Shown piece by piece: positions 8,572-17,435 of a stretch of DNA of 36,000 nt. A model generated the notes under the pieces. It did no database searches, had not been told where the DNA came from, and worked only from the letters and a program-made list of their open reading frames with translations. Origin of the DNA: an uncultured Thiotrichaceae bacterium (lineage in GTDB: Bacteria; Pseudomonadota; Gammaproteobacteria; Thiotrichales; Thiotrichaceae); the NCBI GenBank assembly GCA_902727985.1, contig CACVAY010000084.1:43686-79685 (forward strand). The letters run 5' to 3'. The position numbers were made by a program, and so were the translations under genes. Each line of letters starts with the position of its first letter. The first letter of the stretch is position 1.

Positions 8572-9264
8572 CTAAATCGCCAAGCGAGCACCGAAGATTG
8601 CTGTACCAATTCTTACCATTGTCGCACCTTCTGCGATCGCCGCTTCCATATCATTAGTCATCCCCATTGATAAGGTATCTAATGCAAAGCCTTGTGCATT
8701 AAGGGATTCGTATAATTCACGAACCTGCGCAAAAGCCATGCGCTGCGCTTGGAAATCCTTTGTCACTGCTGGAATTGCCATTAAACCGCGAATACACAAA
8801 TGTTCAAGCGTTGACATCTCCTCCATCAGGGGGAGAACTTGATCAGGCAATAAACCTGACTTGCTGCTTTCTTTGCTGATATTAACTTGTAGACAAACCT
8901 GCAAGGGAGATTGATCAACGGTACGCTGTTCATGCAAGCGTTTCGCTATTTTCAAACGATCAACGGAATGTACCCAGGTTGCATATTCTGCGACCCATTT
9001 AGTTTTATTCGACTGCATCGGGCCGATGTAATGCCATTCTGCTGCTTTTACACTTTCCTGTTGAGCCTTCTCCGCCATTTCTTGTGCATAGTTTTCACCA
9101 AATGCGACTTGCCCGCAAGCCATGGCCTCCTCTATATCCTCAAGAGGCTTAGTTTTACTTACTGCCAGTAATTTAACACTATTTTCAGATCGTTGATAAC
9201 GCTGCTCTGCCTCGCGTATTCGTCTGCCGATTATCTGGAGGTTGTCACAGATTATCTCACTCAT
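8572..9264 (-). CDS. yggS: YggS/PLPBP family pyridoxal-phosphate homeostasis protein
   Basis: Cytoplasmic PLP-binding protein that buffers vitamin B6 and affects amino-acid pools; it has no known catalytic turnover. The product has 230 residues with an alanine-racemase-like N-terminal barrel fold. The PLP lysine is in LLAVSKTKP (K37). FGENYAQE, WHYIGPMQSNKTK and LSMGMTNDMEAAIAEG(A)TMVRIGTAIFG are all family signatures. It is divergent from pilT, the usual gammaproteobacterial arrangement, but here a palindromic element separates them. Confidence 0.95.
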   Translation of the reverse strand: MSEIICDNLQIIGRRIREAEQRYQRSENSVKLLAVSKTKPLEDIEEAMACGQVAFGENYAQEMAEKAQQESVKAAEWHYIGPMQSNKTKWVAEYATWVHSVDRLKIAKRLHEQRTVDQSPLQVCLQVNISKESSKSGLLPDQVLPLMEEMSTLEHLCIRGLMAIPAVTKDFQAQRMAFAQVRELYESLNAQGFALDTLSMGMTNDMEAAIAEGATMVRIGTAIFGARLAI

Positions 9265-9292
9265 ATGCTAGTTTGTCCGTTCAGAATAACAA

Positions 9293-9439
9293 TAAGGGTA
9301 GCTCTATTAATCAGGATTTTTGTTCGAGAGCAAGGCAGATGATTTTTGAGAACCGCTATGTACACAAAGTACATGAGGATCGCAGAAAAGCATCCAACGC
9401 CGCAATCGGGCAAAAAGACTATGAATAGAGATACCCGTA
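9293..9439. mobile_element. MITE-like 147-bp imperfect palindrome upstream of pilT
   Basis: The ends TAAGGGTAGCTCTATTAAT (9293-9311) and the complement of 9421-9439 (TACGGGTATCTCTATTCAT) match at 16 of 19 positions, and both begin with TA. Similarity continues inward (TTTTTG-TT/CC-CGA; GATG-A/C-TTTT) to a perfect central hairpin ATGTAC-ACAAA-GTACAT at 9358-9374, which is the exact midpoint. The whole unit can fold as one long hairpin. It encodes nothing. Size, terminal repeats and TA ends suggest a non-autonomous element of the IS630/Tc1 type; that parentage is inference. Confidence 0.65.
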
Positions 9440-9460
9440 AAATAAAGAATAAGAATCGCT

Positions 9461-10513
9461 ATGGATATTACACAACTTCTTGCCTTCGGGGTTAAAAATA
9501 AAGCGTCTGATTTACACCTTTCAGCAGGCCTACCACCGATGATTCGTGTAGATGGTGATATGCGCCGCATTAATATGCCCGAACTTGAGCATAAAGATGT
9601 GCATGACATGGTGTATGACATCATGAATGATAATCAACGCAGAGACCTTGAGGAAAAATGGGAAACGGATTTTTCCTTTGAATTGCCAGGCGTTGCACGC
9701 TTTCGTGTCAATGCTTTCAATCAAAACCGTGGTGCAGCTGCGGTATTTCGTACCATCCCAAGTGAGATTCTTACTTTAGAAGCCATTAACGCTCCACCTA
9801 TTCTCAAAAAACTGTCCATGAAACCTCGCGGACTGGTCTTGGTAACTGGCCCAACCGGATCAGGTAAATCAACCACCCTCGCAGCGATGATTGATTATAA
9901 GAATGCTACTGAACATGGTCACATTCTAACGATAGAAGATCCGATTGAATTTGTGCATGAAAGCAAGAAAAGCCTAGTCAATCAACGTGAAGTGCATCGT
10001 GATACCCAAGGCTTTGATGCAGCTTTACGCTCAGCCTTGCGTGAGGATCCTGACACCATTCTAGTTGGCGAAATGCGTGATCTGGAAACCATTCGACTCG
10101 CTCTATCTGCTGCTGAAACGGGCCACCTGGTATTTGGAACACTCCATACCACCAGTGCCCCAAAAACTATTGACCGTATTGTGGACGTATTCCCTGCGGC
10201 AGAAAAAGAGATGGTTCGTTCAATGCTGTCAGAGTCTTTGCAGGCCGTTATCTCACAATCACTATTAAAGAAAGTCGGTGGCGGACGGGTTGCTGCCCAT
10301 GAAATCATGATCGGCACTCGCGCTATCCGCAGCATGATTCGTGAAAACAAAATCGCACAAATGAAATCCACACTGCAAACCAGCTCTGGTGAAGGCATGC
10401 AGACACTGGATCAATGCTTACAAGATCTGGTCACTATGGGCATGATCACGCGTCAGGATGCAATTGCTAAAGCTGACAACCCTGAAGCATTCCGTCAAGG
10501 TGCAATGGTATAG
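9461..10513 (+). CDS. pilT: Type IV pilus retraction ATPase PilT
   Basis: Cytoplasmic hexameric ATPase that drives pilus disassembly for twitching and DNA uptake. The 350 residues are the standard size. It shows the N-terminal PAS-like region with ASDLHLSAGLPP, Walker A GPTGSGKST near residue 133, Asp box IEDPIEF, Walker B ILVGEMRD, His box TGHLVFGTLHT, and the PilT-specific AIRNLIRE-type motif (AIRSMIRE), which its two downstream paralogues lack. The start follows the palindromic element by 21 bases and has only a weak purine-rich leader. It is the first of three tandem retraction-type ATPases. Confidence 0.97.
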   Translation: MDITQLLAFGVKNKASDLHLSAGLPPMIRVDGDMRRINMPELEHKDVHDMVYDIMNDNQRRDLEEKWETDFSFELPGVARFRVNAFNQNRGAAAVFRTIPSEILTLEAINAPPILKKLSMKPRGLVLVTGPTGSGKSTTLAAMIDYKNATEHGHILTIEDPIEFVHESKKSLVNQREVHRDTQGFDAALRSALREDPDTILVGEMRDLETIRLALSAAETGHLVFGTLHTTSAPKTIDRIVDVFPAAEKEMVRSMLSESLQAVISQSLLKKVGGGRVAAHEIMIGTRAIRSMIRENKIAQMKSTLQTSSGEGMQTLDQCLQDLVTMGMITRQDAIAKADNPEAFRQGAMV

Positions 10514-10523
10514 GATTTCAGAT

Positions 10524-11681
10524 ATGGATAAAGATAGTGCCATTCAATATGTACACAGCCTCATGCATGCGATGCTGGAGAAGGAAGGATCGGATTTATT
10601 TATTGCCGTTGATGCTCCCCCAAGCATTAAGCTGAATAATGAAGTGGTTCCTTTGTCCAATCAAAAACTAACGCCAGAACAAGCACGGGTTCTCGTTCGG
10701 TCAATTATGAATGATCGTCATTTGAAGGCGTACGAACGTGATTTGGAATGTAACTTTTCTATCAGTTTGCCTGAAGTTGCGCGCTTTCGTGTCAATGCCT
10801 TTACTCAGCAAGAACATGCGGGCATGGTACTGAGACATATCCCTACAGAAATTCCCCATATTGGAAAACTAGGCCTCCCTCCAGTGATGAAAGAACTCAC
10901 CACCACAAAGCGAGGCTTGATTATCATGGTGGGAGCAACAGGCTCAGGTAAATCAACCACATTGGCCTCTATGGTTGGCTACCGTAATCAAAATACTGCC
11001 AGTCATATTGTTACCATCGAAGACCCTATTGAGTTTATCCATAAAAATAATAAATCCATCATTACTCAACGTGAAATTGGTATTGACACCCTTGACTATG
11101 ATATCGCTCTGAAAAATACACTTCGGCAAGCACCCGATGTTATTCTTTTAGGTGAGGTTCGTGACCGGGAAACCATGGAATATGCCATTGCCTATGCGGA
11201 GACGGGTCACCTTTGCATGACCACCTTGCACGCTAATAATACCAACCAGGCGATTGACCGTATCATCAATTTTTTCCCTGAAGAGCGCCGCCAACAATTA
11301 CTGATGGATCTTTCTTTGAATTTGAAAGCCATTATTTCTCAGCGTTTAACACGACGTGCTGATGGCAAAGGCCGCGTCCCTGCTGTTGAAATATTAATTA
11401 ATTCACCCTTGATGAGTGATTTAATTCTCAATGGCAGCGTCGGAGAAATGAAAGAACTCATTGCCAAATCTAACGAGCAAGGCATGTGTACTTTCGACCA
11501 AACACTATTTCGCCTTATTGACTCTGGACTAATTACCTTCAAAGAAGGCTTACGACATGCAGATTCGATTAATGACCTCCGTCTACAGCTTAAGCTCAAT
11601 AGCAAGAACGCCTCTAAAGATGACGTTTTCCGCGGCACCGAAACAATGTCGATGGAAGATGTGCCCGAAACCTTTTTTTAA
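10524..11681 (+). CDS. pilU: PilT/PilU-family retraction ATPase, first PilU-type copy
   Basis: Paralogue of PilT of 385 residues; PilU acts as an accessory retraction motor that depends on PilT. It shows GSDLFIAVDAPPSIK near the N-terminus, Walker A GATGSGKST, IEDPIEFIHKNNKS, Walker B ILLGEVRD, His box TGHLCMTTLHA, and LSLNLKAIISQRL. The PilT AIRNLIRE motif is replaced by PLMSDLILNGSVGEMKEL, which is PilU-like. The start chosen is ATG 10524 rather than an earlier in-frame codon inside pilT, because AGGA overlapping the pilT stop lies eight bases upstream and the N-terminus then matches the family. It is ten bases from pilT, in the same operon. Confidence 0.93.
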   Translation: MDKDSAIQYVHSLMHAMLEKEGSDLFIAVDAPPSIKLNNEVVPLSNQKLTPEQARVLVRSIMNDRHLKAYERDLECNFSISLPEVARFRVNAFTQQEHAGMVLRHIPTEIPHIGKLGLPPVMKELTTTKRGLIIMVGATGSGKSTTLASMVGYRNQNTASHIVTIEDPIEFIHKNNKSIITQREIGIDTLDYDIALKNTLRQAPDVILLGEVRDRETMEYAIAYAETGHLCMTTLHANNTNQAIDRIINFFPEERRQQLLMDLSLNLKAIISQRLTRRADGKGRVPAVEILINSPLMSDLILNGSVGEMKELIAKSNEQGMCTFDQTLFRLIDSGLITFKEGLRHADSINDLRLQLKLNSKNASKDDVFRGTETMSMEDVPETFF

Positions 11682-11688
11682 ATAAGCT

Positions 11689-12870
11689 ATGAAAATAACC
11701 CCCTACCTTGAGGCGATGGTCAAACAAGACGCATCCGATCTTTACCTGACTACTGACGCACCTGCCTGTTTAAAAATCATGGGCAGCTTACATCCTCTGA
11801 CTAAAGAAACCATGCGCGAAGGCAACATCGCCGTACTTGCGCAAGATCTGTTAAGTGACGAAGAATGGAAGATCTTCCAAACAGAAAAAGAAATGAATAG
11901 AGGCCTTTCTATCAAAGATCTTGGTCGATTTCGCACGAATATTTATTTCCAACGCGGCGAAGTGTCAATGGTCATTCGTCATATTCGCTCTGAGGTTCAA
12001 AAACCTGAAGACTTGAATATGCCAGCGGTGTTGAAAGATTTAGTCATGGGAGGAGAAGGCTTGATTCTTTTTGTTGGCTCAACTGGCTCAGGCAAATCAA
12101 CATCGATGGCATCCTTGATCCAATACCGGAACTTAAATCATGCGGGCCATATACTAACCGTTGAGGATCCAATAGAATTTGCTTTCAAGCATGAAAAATC
12201 AATTATTGGACAACGCGAAGTTGGTTACGACACACTGAGCTATCAAAATGCCATGCGCGAAGCCATGCGCGAAGCACCTGATTTGATCATGATCGGGGAA
12301 ACACGCGATACTGAAACGATGGAAGCTGTCATGGGCTTTGCCGATACTGGCCACTTGGTTATCTCAACACTGCACGCCACGAATACCACTCAGGCATTAG
12401 AGCGTATTCTATACATGTATCCACCTGAGCAAAAAAGCCGTATCCTGATGGATCTATCTCTCAACCTGAAAGGCATTGTTGCGCAACGATTGGTTCCTGA
12501 TACAAAAGGCGGGGTTGTGCTTGCATCTGAAGTGCTGGTAAATACACCTTTCATTTCTGAAACTATTCGTAATGGAAACTTTCCCAATATTCAAGAACTG
12601 TTAGAAAAAGGCAAGAGCGATGGCATGCACACCTTTGATCAATCTTTGTTAAAACTCTATCGTCACGGCGCAATTACTCGTGAAAAGGCACTTGAGCATG
12701 CAACTTCACGTAATAACCTTGATTGGCAGCTAAACTTCGAAAACAAAAAAGAGAAGCAAAACAGTGAACCCTATACAAGCTACACGGGGGGGACAAAAGA
12801 AGAGCAGGCGAAAGAATCAGCGAAAACAACTCACGACATTTCCAGAGAGGCATTGCCTGAACTGAATTAA
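11689..12870 (+). CDS. PilT/PilU-family ATPase, second PilU-type copy
   Basis: Third retraction-type ATPase in the cluster, 393 residues, seven bases after pilU. It has all nucleotide motifs: ASDLYLTTDAPACLK, Walker A GSTGSGKST, VEDPIEFAFKHEKS, Walker B IMIGETRD, His box TGHLVISTLHA, LSLNLKGIVAQRL. It therefore looks catalytically intact. It is PilU-like in the region after the core (VNTPFISETIRNG). About 45 C-terminal residues are polar, Lys/Glu/Ser/Thr-rich and probably disordered, which differs from its neighbour. Role: a further accessory motor, perhaps specialised by conditions or pilin type. The ribosome site is weak, suggesting coupling to pilU. Confidence 0.9.
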   Translation: MKITPYLEAMVKQDASDLYLTTDAPACLKIMGSLHPLTKETMREGNIAVLAQDLLSDEEWKIFQTEKEMNRGLSIKDLGRFRTNIYFQRGEVSMVIRHIRSEVQKPEDLNMPAVLKDLVMGGEGLILFVGSTGSGKSTSMASLIQYRNLNHAGHILTVEDPIEFAFKHEKSIIGQREVGYDTLSYQNAMREAMREAPDLIMIGETRDTETMEAVMGFADTGHLVISTLHATNTTQALERILYMYPPEQKSRILMDLSLNLKGIVAQRLVPDTKGGVVLASEVLVNTPFISETIRNGNFPNIQELLEKGKSDGMHTFDQSLLKLYRHGAITREKALEHATSRNNLDWQLNFENKKEKQNSEPYTSYTGGTKEEQAKESAKTTHDISREALPELN

Positions 12871-12889
12871 AGCAAAAAAACAACCAAAG

Positions 12890-12917
12890 AAAACCGCACT
12901 TTCAAAGTGCGATTTTC
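12890..12917. terminator. Bidirectional terminator between the pil cluster and prkB
   Basis: CGCACTTT-C-AAAGTGCG (12895-12911) is an 8-bp inverted repeat with A residues before it and TTTTC after it on both strands. It closes the convergent pilTU and prkB transcripts. Confidence 0.75.
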
Positions 12918-12940
12918 TTACTGATTATCAAGCGTAAAAT

Positions 12941-13828
12941 TTATCGTTTATCCATCATGTCATGAATGATTGGCGTCAAGATAATTTCCATTGCCATTCC
13001 CATCTTGCCTCCAGGCACAACAATCGAGTTACGACGTGACATAAATGAATCAGGAAGCATATTCAATAAATATGGAAAATCGATTTTGAATTTTGCAGGT
13101 TCTTTGAAACGAATAACCACAAAACTCTCATCAGGCGTTGGGATATCACGTGCAATAAATGGGTTTGATGTATCAACGGTTGGTACACGTTGGAAGTTAA
13201 TATCCGTGTGTGAAAATTGAGGTGTGATGTGTTTAATGTAATCAGGCATCCTACGCAGGATCGTATCCACGATCGCCTCTTCAGAATAACCACGCTCGGC
13301 ACTATCACGATGAATCTTCTGAATCCACTCCAAGTTTACACTGGGTACAACACCAACCCCTAAATCAACATGCCTGGCAACATCATAACCATCACCCTGA
13401 ACCAAACCATGTAGCCCCTCATAGAAAAGAATATCTTTTCCTGTTTCTACATCTTCCCACGGTGTAAATTCCCCGGGAGCTTTATCACAACCGAGACGCT
13501 TATTATGCTCATCTGCTTCACTATCATTATGTAAGTAATAACGTTTTTTACCTGTCCCCGTTCTACCAAAGTTCTCGAATAAAGTTTCAAGTGCTTTAAA
13601 GTCATTCGACTCTGGACCGAAATGGCTAAAATTATTATTGCCTTTTTTTTCAGCTTTTGCTACTTCAACTTTAAATTGGGTGCGACTTAAACTATGAAAA
13701 CTGTCTCCTTCGATAATTGCTGGGGAAATTTCGTTACGTCGGAAAATATTCTCGAATGCACGCTTAACAAATGTTGTACCTGCACCCGATGAACCCGTAA
13801 CAACCACAATAGGATGTTGTGCTGACAT
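12941..13828 (-). CDS. prkB: Phosphoribulokinase, class I (prokaryotic)
   Basis: Phosphorylates ribulose-5-phosphate to ribulose-1,5-bisphosphate for RuBisCO in the Calvin-Benson cycle. The 295 residues match the octameric bacterial class I enzyme. P-loop GSSGAGTT is at residues 12-19, followed by the EGDSFHSLSR segment with the catalytic aspartate, HFGPESNDF, EFTPWEDVE, and FYEGLHGLV (Walker B). The start has AAGGAGC six bases upstream. No RuBisCO or other Calvin gene lies within 12 kb on either side, so it is a stand-alone locus. It indicates an autotroph or mixotroph unless the pathway has decayed elsewhere. Confidence 0.95.
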   Translation of the reverse strand: MSAQHPIVVVTGSSGAGTTFVKRAFENIFRRNEISPAIIEGDSFHSLSRTQFKVEVAKAEKKGNNNFSHFGPESNDFKALETLFENFGRTGTGKKRYYLHNDSEADEHNKRLGCDKAPGEFTPWEDVETGKDILFYEGLHGLVQGDGYDVARHVDLGVGVVPSVNLEWIQKIHRDSAERGYSEEAIVDTILRRMPDYIKHITPQFSHTDINFQRVPTVDTSNPFIARDIPTPDESFVVIRFKEPAKFKIDFPYLLNMLPDSFMSRRNSIVVPGGKMGMAMEIILTPIIHDMMDKR

Positions 13829-15065
13829 ATATAGCTCCTTAGAAAAAAGTAGTTTTAGAACCTGTGTAAACCTTTGCCGCTTTAGGAGTCATGAGAAATA
13901 AAATTAGACATATTCATCCACCACGTTTTGCGTGCAAAGATCTTTAAAATAAGTCGAGCGACAGAAATCTATCACCAGAAAATCTGATGACACCAAACCC
14001 ATTCGCTGTAATAGATAGGCAAATCTTCTTTATGTGCAATCGCTGAGAACTGCACCGAATTGGGACTGTGATAACAGAATAGGCATCAAATCAGACCAGC
14101 ATTCTACCTAAAAATGACAGAGATGCCATCAAAAGGAATAAATACCCCTTATAACAGCCTATCACTTTCAACCGCTCAATCACTGAAATCAAGAGACTTT
14201 GCTTAAAGAGTTTTGGTTTTTTCTCTCTTCACGTAAAAACACAAAGTGAGTAAATATTTCCCTACGCAGACCTGAGCAATAACCCCTTATTTAACCCTCA
14301 AAAAAACAACATTCGGCAAACCAACACATATTTTTTAGAACGAACCACGAATAGGATTAGCAGCGTAAATTCATCAACTTAAACTAAACACCAAAACCTA
14401 ACAGCAACATTTACCAGACAATCGGTACCCTTTCACAGACTAAGAAACAATTCTATGAATTTAATAAAATAAAAGACACTTATCCTACTTTTCCACAGAT
14501 TCTGTGGATAACTCTGTGTACAACTCTTTTAATAACGCCTCTCATCCGCAGTAGATCAAGGCGTTTATCACTTTCCGCCAAAATAGCGGGAAAACAATAT
14601 AAATATAATAATCAAACAGTTACGTATCTCAAGAAAAATTTAACGCATCCCAAAAGAAATTTTTGTCAACATTTTTTTACAAAAAATAGAGATGTGTATA
14701 AAGTCAAAACAGCTCGATAAATGAGCAACCACAACATCTTGTGTTTTACACTTAACTTAAACCAATATGAATTACCAATGAACAACGACTTAAGTACTAA
14801 TGGATATATTCTTAATCAACTATCAATCATAACCATTCAGACTGTCTTGAGCTATGCTTCTTCCCTGCGAAAAAAAATATTTTTCTATTTAATATCAAAA
14901 AGATAAAAGATTATACCTCATCCACACCAGATACACATTGGGCGACTAAATCGACATAAAAAGATAAACAGGGTGAACTACAAGCCAAAGCTTTAGATTT
15001 TCTCAATCCCATATCCACTGATTTCTGATAAACTGTGCGCTCAATTTTTATTCCTAACTCCCCCT
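13829..15065. other. 1.2-kb gene-free AT-rich region between prkB and rimO
   Basis: No open frame here has family features or a ribosome site. One 61-codon frame (14721-14906) is compositionally unlike a protein. The stretch must contain the divergent promoters of prkB (left end) and rimO (right end), but I could not pick either with confidence. Its middle holds the DnaA-box-like cluster described separately, plus two imperfect hairpins (AACGCCT/AGGCGTT, 14534-14566; TTTCCGC/GCGGGAAA, about 14573-14594) and a very AT-rich tract at 14594-14617. Confidence 0.6.
14489..14701. other. Cluster of DnaA-box-like 9-mers (candidate origin or DnaA-binding region)
   Basis: Two perfect TTATNCACA boxes occur on the minus strand: TTATCCACA at 14503-14511 and TTATACACA at 14693-14701. 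One-mismatch boxes lie at 14489-14497 (TTTTCCACA, plus) and 14515-14523 (TTGTACACA, minus), with another at 14918-14926. The first two form a perfect TCCACAGA-T-TCTGTGGA palindrome. The AT-rich tract 14594-14617 lies between. The core ACAGAGTTATCCACAG resembles E. coli oriC box R4. dnaA and the other usual origin neighbours are absent from the window. Confidence 0.4.
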
Positions 15066-16388
15066 ATGACTTCATCATCAAAACGAATTGGCTTTGTAAG
15101 CCTTGGCTGCCCAAAAGCACTGGTTGATTCTGAGCGTATCCTGACGCAACTCCGCACCGAGGGATATGAACTTTCCTCTACCTATGATGATGCCGATATG
15201 GTGGTTATTAATACCTGCGGCTTTATTGATGCTGCCGTACAAGAATCACTTGATACTATTGGTGAAGCGCTACATGAGAACGGCAAGGTTATTGTTACTG
15301 GTTGCCTTGGAGCTGATTCTGAGAAAGTGTTGAACGCTTATCCTGATGTATTAGCGGTATCTGGCCCACATGCCTATGAAGAAGTCATGGGTGCGGTACA
15401 TGAGCACTTACCTGCTCCACATGATCCCTTTACCGATCTTGTACCACCGCAGGGTCTGAAACTAACTCCCAAACATTATGCTTATTTAAAGATTTCTGAG
15501 GGCTGTAACCATAGCTGCTCCTTCTGCATTATTCCGTCGATGCGTGGCAAGCTGGATAGTTATCCGATTGGTAACGTCTTACAAGAGGCGGAAAACCTGG
15601 TTAATGCCGGTGTAAAAGAATTATTGGTGGTTTCACAAGATACTAGCGCCTACGGTCTAGATGTTAAATATCGCACTGGTTTCTGGAACGGCAAACCCAT
15701 TAAGTCACATATACAACAACTCGCAGAAGTATTAGGCGAGATGGGCGTTTGGGTACGTTTACATTATGTATACCCGTATCCACATGTAGACAACCTCATT
15801 CCCTTGATGGCTGAGGGAAAAATTCTTCCGTATCTAGACATTCCGTTCCAGCATGCAAGCCCACGTATTTTGAAAGATATGCGCCGCCCTGCTCACGCTG
15901 AAAAAGTATTAGAACGTATTCATAAATGGCGTGAGATATGCCCGGATATTGCCATTCGCAGCACCTTCATCACAGGCTTCCCTGGCGAAACCGATGAAGA
16001 TCATCAGACAATGCTCGATTTTCTGCAAGAAGCACAATTAGACCGTGTGGGTTGCTTCACTTACTCCCCTGTTGAAGGCGCTTCTGCAAATGATCTCGCC
16101 AATCATGTTCCAGAAGACATTCAGGAAGCACGCCTTGAAGAATTTATGCAGCTACAAGCGAAAATCAGTCACAAAAAACTCAATCAGAAAATTGGCCAGC
16201 GTTTAATAGTCCTAACCGATGACACGGAAGACAACATGACAATTGCCAGAAGTTATGCCGACGCACCTGAGATTGATGGCGTGGTATATATTGATGGTGT
16301 AGAGCTAGAACCCGGGCAATTTGCTGAAGTAGAGATTACACATAGTGATGAACATGATCTGTGGGGGAAACTGATTGAAAATCAGTAA
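15066..16388 (+). CDS. rimO: Ribosomal protein S12 methylthiotransferase RimO
   Basis: Radical-SAM enzyme that methylthiolates an aspartate of ribosomal protein S12. 440 residues. The N-terminal MTTase domain opens with [16 protein letters not shown] and holds the auxiliary-cluster cysteines C15, C51 and C80. The radical-SAM motif CNHSCSFC (C147, C151, C154) is followed by [13 protein letters not shown], typical of RimO rather than MiaB. A C-terminal TRAM region ends in HDLWGKLIE. It is the first of a rightward run rimO-accA-tilS. No strong ribosome site is present; the leader has CTCCCCCT before ATG. Confidence 0.97.
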   Translation: MTSSSKRIGFVSLGCPKALVDSERILTQLRTEGYELSSTYDDADMVVINTCGFIDAAVQESLDTIGEALHENGKVIVTGCLGADSEKVLNAYPDVLAVSGPHAYEEVMGAVHEHLPAPHDPFTDLVPPQGLKLTPKHYAYLKISEGCNHSCSFCIIPSMRGKLDSYPIGNVLQEAENLVNAGVKELLVVSQDTSAYGLDVKYRTGFWNGKPIKSHIQQLAEVLGEMGVWVRLHYVYPYPHVDNLIPLMAEGKILPYLDIPFQHASPRILKDMRRPAHAEKVLERIHKWREICPDIAIRSTFITGFPGETDEDHQTMLDFLQEAQLDRVGCFTYSPVEGASANDLANHVPEDIQEARLEEFMQLQAKISHKKLNQKIGQRLIVLTDDTEDNMTIARSYADAPEIDGVVYIDGVELEPGQFAEVEITHSDEHDLWGKLIENQ

Positions 16389-16464
16389 ACACCCTTTATA
16401 GGGTTAGGCATGTAAGGATATTCCATGTAGAATCGCCCACAATAATGCAGGTGGAATTAAACGT

Positions 16465-17418
16465 ATGAATCCAGAATTTTTAGATTTTGAACAACCCATT
16501 GCTGAGCTTGAGGCAAAAATTGAAGAGCTACGTTATGTTGATAGCTCAGATGTCAACTTGGGTGAACAAATTGAACAACTTGAAAGCAAAGTTGATTCAC
16601 TAACAAAATCTATTTTTTCTAAACTGACACCTTGGCAAATTTCACAACTTTCTCGGCATCCAAAACGCCCCTATACCAACGATATTATCAAATTGTTATT
16701 CACTGACTTTCAGGAACTACATGGTGATCGCGCCTATGGGGATGACCCAGCCATTGTGGGTGGTTTAGCACGTTTTGAAGGCCGTCCCGTCATGGTTATT
16801 GGTCATCAAAAAGGCAAAGACACCAAGCAGAAAGTCTATCGCAATTTCGGCATGCCAAAGCCAGAAGGCTACCGTAAAGCCTTGCGTTTGATGAAAATGG
16901 CGGAGAAATTCCATATTCCTATTATTACCTTCATTGATACACCTGGTGCTTACCCAGGTATTGGTGCAGAAGAGCGTGGACAAAGTGAAGCCATTGCTCG
17001 TAATCTTTTCGAAATGGCAAAACTTCGCACCCCCATTATCGCCACCATTATTGGTGAAGGTGGTTCAGGTGGAGCATTAGCTATTGGTGTTGCGGATCGT
17101 GTAATGATTATGGAATATGGTACTTACTCGGTTATCTCACCTGAAGGTTGTGCATCAATCTTATGGAAAGATGCAAGCAAAGCATCAGATGCAGCTGAAG
17201 CACTCGGCATCACCTCTGATCGTTTGAGCAAACTTGGATTGGTTGACCAAGTCATTGCTGAACCTCTAGGTGGCTCACATCGTGACTACGAAGGCATGGC
17301 AGTTAATCTTCGAGAAGCACTGCAAAGCGGCTTGCGTGATATTAAAGCACTCAGCATGGATAAATTATTAGATCGCCGATATTCACGTTTGATGTCTTAC
17401 GGACAGTTCTCAGAATAA
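16465..17418 (+). CDS. accA: Acetyl-CoA carboxylase carboxyltransferase subunit alpha
   Basis: Alpha half of the carboxyltransferase that makes malonyl-CoA for fatty-acid synthesis; partner AccD is not in the window. The 317 residues are standard. Landmarks are the N-terminal [18 protein letters not shown] helix, the [18 protein letters not shown] segment, [17 protein letters not shown], and the catalytic core [19 protein letters not shown] with [24 protein letters not shown] precedes the ATG. It follows rimO by 76 bases containing only a weak ACCCT/AGGGT hairpin, and precedes tilS by 17 bases, a widely conserved accA-tilS pairing. Confidence 0.98.
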   Translation: MNPEFLDFEQPIAELEAKIEELRYVDSSDVNLGEQIEQLESKVDSLTKSIFSKLTPWQISQLSRHPKRPYTNDIIKLLFTDFQELHGDRAYGDDPAIVGGLARFEGRPVMVIGHQKGKDTKQKVYRNFGMPKPEGYRKALRLMKMAEKFHIPIITFIDTPGAYPGIGAEERGQSEAIARNLFEMAKLRTPIIATIIGEGGSGGALAIGVADRVMIMEYGTYSVISPEGCASILWKDASKASDAAEALGITSDRLSKLGLVDQVIAEPLGGSHRDYEGMAVNLREALQSGLRDIKALSMDKLLDRRYSRLMSYGQFSE

Positions 17419-17435
17419 CTACTATGTGAGGAATC

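Noticed and set aside
9307-9624. Minus-strand frame across the palindromic element into pilT
   Set aside because: It is antisense to pilT and to the MITE-like element and has no family features.
14721-14906. A 61-codon open frame in the prkB-rimO gap
   Set aside because: Poor composition, no ribosome site, no family features, and it lies in an AT-rich non-coding stretch.
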